DNA of 64,000 nucleotides. It comes from Paracentrotus lividus. Lineage: Eukaryota; Echinodermata; Echinoidea; Camarodonta; Echinidae. Every line of letters starts with the position of its first letter. Within the stretch, counting starts at the first letter, position 1. This document shows, piece by piece, positions 17,901 to 28,054 of this stretch. The stretch is taken from contig CALNVZ010003426.1 in the NCBI GenBank assembly GCA_940671915.1, positions 13,895,912-13,959,911 of the forward strand, in the 5' to 3' direction. The position numbers were made by a program, and so were the translations under genes. The notes beneath the pieces were generated by a model that saw nothing but the letters and a program-made list of their open reading frames with translations, made no database searches and was not told the origin of the DNA.

Positions 17901-20900
17901 TGAAATTTGAACTTGGAATGAAGCTTGATTATCAAACTCAATATTTTTTGTTATATGCTTTCCAATAAATATCATTAATTTTCAAATTCCCCATATGATT
18001 AATTTTTTTTCTCATTTAATTTTCAGCAAGTACACCCTGCACTGAACCATGCAGAAACACACAGGTATGATTTGAAATATCTTTTTGAAAACAAGGGATT
18101 CTTGTTGAGTACATTGGTTAGGCCTACAGTTAGATTGCCAACTCAACGCTACCATGACTAGCTTACTCTAAACGGAATTAAAATAAAACAGCAGAAAAAA
18201 AACATAATGATGTGGTACATAGTAACACAAATTTTAAAAATACATATATATATATTTCATACATAATAAATTTTACACTCTGTTAATGATATCAAAATGT
18301 TAGTGTTTTCTAATGCGTTGAATTAAAATAAGAATAAAAATTAAACTACAAAAAAAAAATTTTTTTTTTTGCAATAGACCGAGTTCAAGTAAAATGAAAT
18401 AACTGAAGATTATAGTAATATGTATCAATTGGAATTTAATTAGATAGATAAATTGAATTTAATAGAATTTACATAAAATAAAAAAAGGATGTAATAAATA
18501 CAATTTAAATCCAATAAAAGGTAAATAACAAATGAAACTAAGTAAATTTGAAAAAGAAAGTAAATGAAATTGCAATGAATAGAGAAATGTATCAAAGATT
18601 CATTGAAAATAAACCTGGTGATTAATATAAAATCAAATTTCTAACTAATATTAAATAATTGAATTATGTATATGTATTACTGTTGTTAGGGGTCTTGAAA
18701 AAGGACTGTTGCCCTTTTTCTTTTCCTTTTTTAGGATGTGGAGTTTTTTGGAAAAAAACACATGAACCTTTTTTAACTACAAATGCTCATTCCACTTGAA
18801 AAGGATCATCTAAAGATTTTAATAACATTAAATTAAATTAAATGGACTTTAATAGATTCAGCCAACGCAGAATTCGACCAAATCCAGCGGATTCACGGGG
18901 CGCGCAGTCACACCTGCGATACCAACACCTTCCGCAGCTCTCAAGAATGTCTCTCAGGTTGTAGGGATGACCCAGAATACGTCCTTTTTCAATTCACACG
19001 AATTCGTGGTAGGGCTAGAAAAGTGGCTGGCTGCGAATGACGAGATACCCGATGATCTTGACGATGAAAGCCGATTGCAATATGCTAAGGTATTTTTTTT
19101 TCTGCTTTTAATTCAGTCCAAAATAGAATAAAAACTAATTGTGATAATAATTGACTAGCAAATTTTTATTATTTAGTAAATCTTTAGAACAGTGTGAATG
19201 CTTAAATATGTATGGAAAAATACAAGTAGAAAGGGATAAGAGAGCCTGAGAGAAAAATTGAATAATTAACTTCCATTTTTCATGAGAAAGATTTTGCCCT
19301 ACATTTTTTTAAACAAAAGTAAACAAGTAACAAAATTAACTATATCCTTTTTTATTTTATTTTTTATTCATTTATTTATTAATTTATTTTTGTAAGAGAG
19401 CAAAATCGATATAAATGCAATCTCATGATGTCTTATCTATAGGCCCCTTTATGAAGATTTACCAAGTAGAACATGACATGATGTAGAATATGAAAGCTTT
19501 AACAACTCAAATTTGATCATTTTAAATGACAATGGTCTCACGTTTCCAAAGTACGGCATCATGTCAGATATTGTGTTGTCCATTTGTTAACACAATCTAC
19601 CATTATTTCTATTTGAAGGAGTTCTTCGACGTCTGCAACAACGTGTTCGACGTAGATCTCATAGCGCTTGGGGAAACTGAGTCCGCACCAAATTTTGCAG
19701 ATGCGTGCAGTCATCTTGCTCTAGATTTGACCTCTGACCTTGATGTTGGAGAATCTGTGAACATCTCAACAGCCCATGTTGGTAAGAAGCTTATTTTGAT
19801 GATATTGGATATCTATGTTGTGTCTTCTTTGTGGTCATTGTTATCGGGTTTTACATCTTAATCAAAATTAAAAAAATGATAAATTTCATTGGAAATGGTT
19901 AAGGAAGAGACACTTTAAACTTTAAGCTTATTATTGAATGTGAAAACATGTTCATGCCATTCCTTGACATGTCAGATGTTTATCATGTTGAAAGAAAAAA
20001 TATCACTAAATGATGTAAAACGTCAATAATTTAGCATTAATTACGTGACATCTGACGTTGGTTTTGATGCAGTAACGTAGTCGTAACAATGTTCTGTCAA
20101 TATTCTGCTCATTGGTGAGCACAATGCGTTTAGATCTTCACAATTATATAATTCATTAGATCATAGCACTTTTCCTCTCGTTGATCCTCTATTTCATATG
20201 CATTCATAATTTCATTGTGTCTCTATTCATCTCTTAATCACATACAATTATCTCTCTCTTTCTTTCTTTCTTTCTCCTCCTTCCCTCAACCCCCTCCCCC
20301 TCTTTCTATCTCTCTCTCTCTCTATTTGTGCATCGCCACAGACGTGTACGCATCTGTTCAAAAAGGGAACAACTTCACTGGGTACACGCAGGAGATCGAA
20401 AACGAGAATGACAACGATGTCGATGAGGATTCAGTGGAGGTCGTGGTCATACCTTCCGACATCGTCACTAATCTGAACATCTCGGGTGAGTCACTTTAAG
20501 AGCTGTGGGGGAAAGGGCGTAACAATAACGGTCTAAATTCAGACAATCCAGGCGACCGAATGCTGTTTTTGATCCGAAATATTCAGACAATTGGTTTCGG
20601 ATGAGCGTTAAGGAACCGATTGCTTGGCTGGAACCGATTGCCGATGACATCGACAGGCTAAGGAAAGTGCTTTGACATCAGTCGGGCTGCAATATTTATG
20701 GCAAATGAGATTATGAACAAACCTCGAATTCTTATTATACTTGTAGAATAATTACAATATCAGTAATAGTAACTCCTACTTGCTATAATAATTGGACACC
20801 CGATTTATTTTATTTTTTTTTAATTAAAAGATATTATGATCTAACTAGCCTTTGTGTGAAACGTTTAATCATTTGTTTTGTATCGTGTTTCTTTTTAGCT

Positions 20901-23900
20901 GAGGACACCATAGCTGTATCAGTGGTTGTCTACAAAAGAGGACATTTCATTGTTGAGTAAGTGTTGGATATCAATAATCTTTAACCCTTATTCAAGGCAC
21001 ACAACGTTTTAAGAAGACTAATACCAATTTCCTACACTGTTAGAAAAAATTCAACAAGTTGTATAAAATCTTAAACAACTGCGTGTTAACCGGTGAATTG
21101 CACAGCGTTGTTTAAAAATTAAACAACCTGTAGTTGTTTAAAACTTTAACACTCTTGTCATTTAAAAGTTTAAACAACCTGTTGTTTAATGGTTGTTTAA
21201 AATATCAACAGTATTGTTTAACGCTTCTCTCCAAAAATAAAAACGCTCCGATTTTTGGTTAACGCAGCCGGGCATCGAACTCACGACCCTTCGATTATAA
21301 GCAGACGCTCTATACTGTGTGAGGCATATGTCCTTCGCCATGATTGAACTGTTACGCCGATTTTTCCTTGCATGTAACAAGACCATTTGCTCATGACTAT
21401 CACGTGACATTTGCCTCGGCCTGTTTAAACAAAACTGTTTAATATCTAAACTTTAATCTTTAAACAGGTCTTGTCAAAGGCTATAAAACCTCGCTTTTCC
21501 GATTTTAAACAGTAATGTTTCAATATTAAACAAGAATGTTTAACTTTTAAACCAACATTTTTTTAAACAGCGAAATGTTTAAACCGCGTTGTAACAGCGT
21601 ACACACGCATCCATGATTGAAATCAGGGGAATTAGATTATAATATTTTTATTTTTTATTTTTCAATTACGTTATGATTTAACACCGTTTCTTGAATATTT
21701 TCGTTATCCAAGCATTTTCTGAATTATTAACGGTTCGTTTTTATCTCATCTATCACAGTTTATATTGGATATTAGTGTCTCGATAAACATTCTTGCATTG
21801 TATAAATTGTATTTGAATGCCTTTTATTTCATTATTTGATTGATTTTCGTGAATGTTATCTTTTGACTTAGCCATGAAAATGACACAATGGACCCAACCC
21901 ATCGATGGGCCCATCGACCTGCTGGTTCAGTAGTCTCTATCACAGTCGCAGTCAATGATAATGTGACATCTGTACCGGTCGAATTCCAACTCGAAAATGA
22001 TGTTGTAAGTAATTATACCATTCATGATAATTTAGGCTAAAGTAATATAGGCCGATAATCTTATGAATATTTAACTGTTTTCAATCCATATTTGTGTTAT
22101 TACAACTTCCAAGAATTTTTTTTCTGTGATTACCAGTCTGTTCGATCAGAGGCTTTATCTGTATAACTAACAAATGTTGAAAAAAAAAATGTTTAAATAT
22201 TAATAATTCATACTATTACTCTGGTAGTTTTGTTACAGTTAGTGCTACTTTAATTGTGGGCCTAATGGTTATTATTGCTATATCACCATAATCATTGTTA
22301 ATTGTATCACTATCGATATTACTAATACCATCATGACTATTGTAAATATTATCATTATAATCATTAATAATAATGTATATAACTATTACTTCTTTCTTCA
22401 GTCTCGTCTTCCTAATGAGAGTGCAGAGTATGAATATGAGGGTGCAACATGTGTATTCTGGGATTCGTATGGGTAAATCTACTATTAATTCAGTTTTAAT
22501 TTATCATTGTCTAATTGAATTCAATTTGTTTTGTTTGGGAAATTTCAGTCTACTTCCATATAATTATCATTATATTAATTAGGTAATAAGCTACTCTGGA
22601 TCAATGGTATTACCAAATGATTGGTTTAATTGTTTTTTGTCCGTATGCGTGCGTGTGTGTGTGTGTGCGTGCGTGCATGTTTGTGTGCATGTGTGGGGGG
22701 TGTGTGTGTGTGTGTGTGTGTATGGGTGTGTGTGTTGGTCTGTTTCGGTATTATTTTGAGTTCATTATGTTGTAGGCCGACATGGTATTTGCAGCTCCGA
22801 AGCGGTCGAGAGAACATAAACTGGTTTACCGTTTTATATATGTATTTATATATATTTCTTCATCATCAAAATGTTTGTCATAATGTCTTTTAACATAGGG
22901 AGGGAGAAGGAGTATGGAGTGACTTTGGATGTGAAGTTCTCAATGCTACGAGGGAATTCACTGTATGCGCATGTAACCACACCACTCATTTTGGAGTTCT
23001 TTTACAAGTTCGTGAAATTGAGGTAAAATACTAATAATAAAGGGATTTAAAAAAAATACTCATTTTGTTTTGTGCATTAAACTATTAATGCCATCCAGCA
23101 AGATTATATTCTTTCACATTTTATGATTGTATCAAGCACTGGTCTTTTGCATTATAAATGATCAAGACTTTTAATTCAATATTTCAATTTGCCATTGTTA
23201 TTTGTATCAATGTTATTTGTACATATCTTATTACTAGATATATTATACTTTATGTTATATAGATTTCAGCGGGAGATAACCTCGCTCTTACACTGATAAC
23301 ATACATCGGGGCTGGAATCTCAATCGCATGCCTTATAATCACACTCCTTATTCTAAATCTCCTCACGTAAGTAAAAAAAAACCAAAAAAAACACAATAAT
23401 TTAACAATTATTCTGTTCTCCAGGCGCAGTAAAAAAAAAAATAAAGAACACTTTGACTGCATATTATATCTTGATATGATATGCCAGGTGATGTGATAAT
23501 AGATGAAATGTATTATCTTCTTAAAAATAGATTTTTAAAAAAACGTCAGTAAAAACAAAAATGAATTTTCGTAAACTTTTTAAATAATGGATCGGAACGC
23601 ATACAAACTCATTCCAACTTTAAGAGCGACTCTCAAGTAAAATCTAGGCCTAATAGGAGAAAGGTAATGTATAGCTCTTTACTTTACTAAATTACGATGG
23701 TTTGATATCACTGGGAATCTTGAATTTTCAGAAAAAAAAAAACAAAAAAACAAAGAGTTAAGAACCAAAAGTGAAATCTATCGACTTATTGAAAGTACAG
23801 TGTATTGCACTAACAGATCACATAAATATTATTACAGCCAAGAGCAGGAACATAGTTGAAGTTGACACCAAAGTAGTAGATACAACGACTACTGGAAAGT

Positions 23901-26900
23901 ACATGGCAATGATGATATTTCTTAATTTCTCTTTCGTTATTACAGTTCATTGACCTCTGATCGAGTGAGAATTCACAAGAATCTTGTGACTGCCCTCCTT
24001 ATCGCTCAGGGTCTGTTCCTGTCGACAGATGTAGCTGGTCAAAATTATGTAAGAAAAATGTACTTTAATTAAAACTTTGCATACACATTCATTTGTAGCA
24101 CACAAATCAAAAGAGATTTTTGCCTTTTAATTAAAAAAATTATCCACAAGGTTTGATACATTAGATATTGTTCTTTGTTTTCTTTCTTTCTTTTTATTTC
24201 CGTAATTATAATTCATTTCAGTAAAACACTTGTAAACAATTTTTTGCAAGAGCATTATAGAGAAAATGGCTTGCTTTTCTAAGACTTTCAATAAAATATA
24301 TTGAATTATATATTTCTTGATTGTACTTTATTATTGCAGAGTGCATGTAAGGTCGTCACATTGTTCGTGCATTATTTCTACCTGTGTGTTTTCTGTTGGA
24401 GTCTGTTAGAGGGGCTGAATCTTTATATTCAGATCGTACAGGTATTTTCAACGGGCAAGACCTTTAGATACATCCATTATCTGCTCATCGGTTGGGGTAA
24501 GACATATTTATATTTAGATATGAAACTGTGTCATATTTAGGTGCTATATGAATATGAACTATTATCACTATTTTTAAAATCATTGTTTTAAAGAGATGAA
24601 ATGTGAAGCTGAGAACGAAAATCCTTATTTTGAAATCAATAAGTATCTATTCTGGTTGTATTAATTAGGCCTAAAATATGATTGCTGATACTATTTTCTC
24701 TCATTCTTTCAGATTGATTACGTCAGAGCTCACTTCCTGTTCGGTTGATTGTTTCCATTCGGGGAAATAATTTCGTGCTATTTATATTAAGTGTGAGCTT
24801 CAAAAGAATGGCATCCAAAGAAATTTAATGTTAATTTTACATCCTAAAATTAAAAATGTATCCACAATTTTTCTCATGACTTGAGAGAAATCGTAGTCTC
24901 CATTCACAGAAAACAGGCATTTGCTTTTATAAAACTAATCAGCACACCATTTCATATGATTAAAATATATCTTTGTATTTTTTATGCTTTTGCAGGTTTG
25001 CCAATCCCTATAGTCGCTATTAGTGCTGGGTCCAGGTGGAAAATATACGGGATAGCTGCAAAGTAAGAACGATTTTACCTTTTATGCATTGCATTGTCCG
25101 GTGTCAAACATGACTTGTTTATTACCTCATGGAAAGAGGGTGAAATACTGACTATCTTAACCACAATCGAATATTCAAAGATTTGAATTATTGTTTCCCC
25201 TCTTCAATTCAGTACAAACAATTTTTCTATCAAATTTAATTCATAGGGAGATGTATTTATATACGACGAGCAGTACCTTTTTATTAGTTCTTGATTCAAA
25301 CGTTACGAAGATGGAACGACAATGTTGAGCAGATACCGAAGTCTCACATACTCATAATATGCATCTGACCACAATGGGCAATTTCAGTGTGGCAGAGACA
25401 TCAAACTTTAATAATAACTACCCTCTTATTTTTGCCCTTTAGGTGTTGGCTGACTATAGACTATGGTTTGATCTGGGCGTTTGCTGGGCCAGTCATCTTT
25501 GTCATCGCAGTAAGTATGGAAGAAGAAAAAAACAAAGCCACCCCCTAAAAAACAACAACAACAACAAACAAACAAAAGAAAATAACAACTAAAAGCAGCA
25601 AATGACAACTTTCATTTGGATATTCAAATCACATGATGAACACATGTTCAACAAGATGTTTACATTCTGAACATTGTTTTATTTTTGTTTATCTATTTGT
25701 TGTTGTTGTTGTTTTTTTTTGTGGGGGGATTACAGTATCGAGCATTATCTTCCAAGAAATGTTGACAGTTAGCATTAATGTGCGATTTGTTTTTATATTT
25801 AGCGTAGGCCTAAGATTTTTTGATAATGCTTAGCTTATTTTTCCTTAATGTCCTTTGTTCAAGTTCATCTTGAAACATTGTTAAAACATCGTTTTGTGTA
25901 TTTCGTTTTAACAGACAAATCTGATTATTCTATGCATGGTAGTTCGAGTCATCGTGAAATCAGCATCAGCTCACAAATCAGACAATTATGCCCACGTCAA
26001 GTAAGTACAGCTAGTGTGAACGAATAAAAGTCTGTACTTTTATTTTGAGGTTGCTTTTATATAATCATCTTTAATAAACATCGTTACATGGGTATTTAAC
26101 CTTGATTGCTGAATTCATTGTGTTGTTACCGAATGGAAACAAAACTAAAACCACAAACAATGAATCATTTCTGCAAGAATTCCATAGCATTGTTTGTGGA
26201 GTTCCTCAAGGATCTCTCTTAGGTCCAATTCTTTTTAAAATCTATTTCCGTAATTATGTTTTTACAAACATATCACTGAAAATACATGGGTGGATGCAAT
26301 ACGTTTACTGTAGAAATACGAATATTGATATATCTATAATGGTAAGGCTATACAAATACATTGCAAACTGTACATCATCAATACACAACTCGAATGATCT
26401 CTTTGCAGAGCTGGGGTGAAGGGGGCTCTTCTTCTGGTACCGATTCTGGGTCTTGGATGGGTGTTTGGATTCTTATCTCTCGGTGGGGCTAGTATCGCCT
26501 TCACATACCTCTTCGTCATCGCAGTCGCTCTTCAGGTTAGTATCCCCAGTCTAAACCTGGATTCGGAGTGGCAAATGGAACTTGATGCACACCAAAAGAA
26601 ATTTGTATTGCAATGCTTGAGCTATAGGGAAAGCCCTGATTACATCGTTGAGTAGCAGTATGTCGTGTTTGCACGATGATGCAGATGCAGATAGTGATGG
26701 TTTAGATCATTTTGACGTTTATGATGGTGAAATCCATTTAGATTATGAATGTTATGCTGATGATGATAATCCGGTGGTGATGGTAATAATAACAGTAATA
26801 CCCGCCGTTAAATCTTCATAATTTCATATCACACCGCCAACAAATATGACATAGGCCTGTGTAGGTACCAGTATTCCAAGAAGACTAGTTGCATTTAAAG

Positions 26901-28021
26901 TAAATGATTCCTAGACTGTAATTACGATTATTTGTCTCTTTTTTATCAGGGTATACTCATTTTCCTGTTGTACTGTGCTTTCAATGCAGAGGTGAGTTAC
27001 TATATTACAATTTTAATTATATCATATAAGTATAAGCCTTAAGGCCTCGTCACACCGAGTCCGGTCCGGTAACCGGTACGGCAAACCGTCTCAAATCGCT
27101 CCAAGAGCGATCCCATAAAAACAGTACCGGTTGCCGTTCCGGGTAGTACGGCACAGCCCGTGTTTGTTGTGACCAGTCTCATAGCAATAGTACACGGCCG
27201 ATTCATTTCGTCCGTTTTTGCCCATTGTTGAACCGGAACGGGCCCGTGCCGTGACCCGGACCGGACTCGGTGTGACGAGGCCTTTATCCAGCTTTGAATC
27301 CGTGATTGGACGATGATAATGATGCTACAGCGAAAATAGAATGCGTGAAAAGGTACAGCCAATTTAAGAATATAATTATAATAGGGGGCACATTAATGTT
27401 ATACTCTAAAACAAAGTGGATCCAAAGGGTGGAAAGACAGAAAAAGAGCAGAATAGAGTTTGCCATCATTTTTAGAAAAAGCTGTCACTCCTTAGAGTCA
27501 CTCCTTAGATTGATTTATTAGGAGGCTGCCTATTATTCGTATGTACATTCAATGTGCTATTCTCACCCCTAGCCCCCGTCCTCCCTCCCCGCCAAAGAGA
27601 GGGGTGTACATTTTCTGTGCCTTTAGCTACTGTCACTGCTCTTCTGAAGTCGATTTCATTTTCCCCCATTAGGTTCGAGCAGCATTGAAGAGGAAACATG
27701 AGAAGCGGAAATTGCGACGGGGTGACGGTCTGAGCTCCGTGCCTACACCGTCATCGGTTAACACGAGCCAGGTGAGGACCAATACGGAATATTGGGGGGA
27801 GGAGGAAATGGGGATTGAAAAACAGGGGGCGGGAGTGGAGATTACAATGATGATAATATAGTTTTGATGCCATTGAGGGAGATGATAGTAGTTGATGGTA
27901 TTGTAGTGTTTGTGATGATGATGGGTGATGATGTTGTCGATGATTATATTGTGGTAATGATGATGATGATGATGATGTTAATGGTGGGTGATAATAAAGA
28001 TTAAGATTATGATGATAATGA

Positions 28022-28054
<33 letters not shown>

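Noticed and set aside
21261..21330. A tRNA gene on the minus strand
   Set aside because: No complete acceptor stem pairing could be drawn and it lies inside an inverted-repeat element; better read as a SINE-type remnant.
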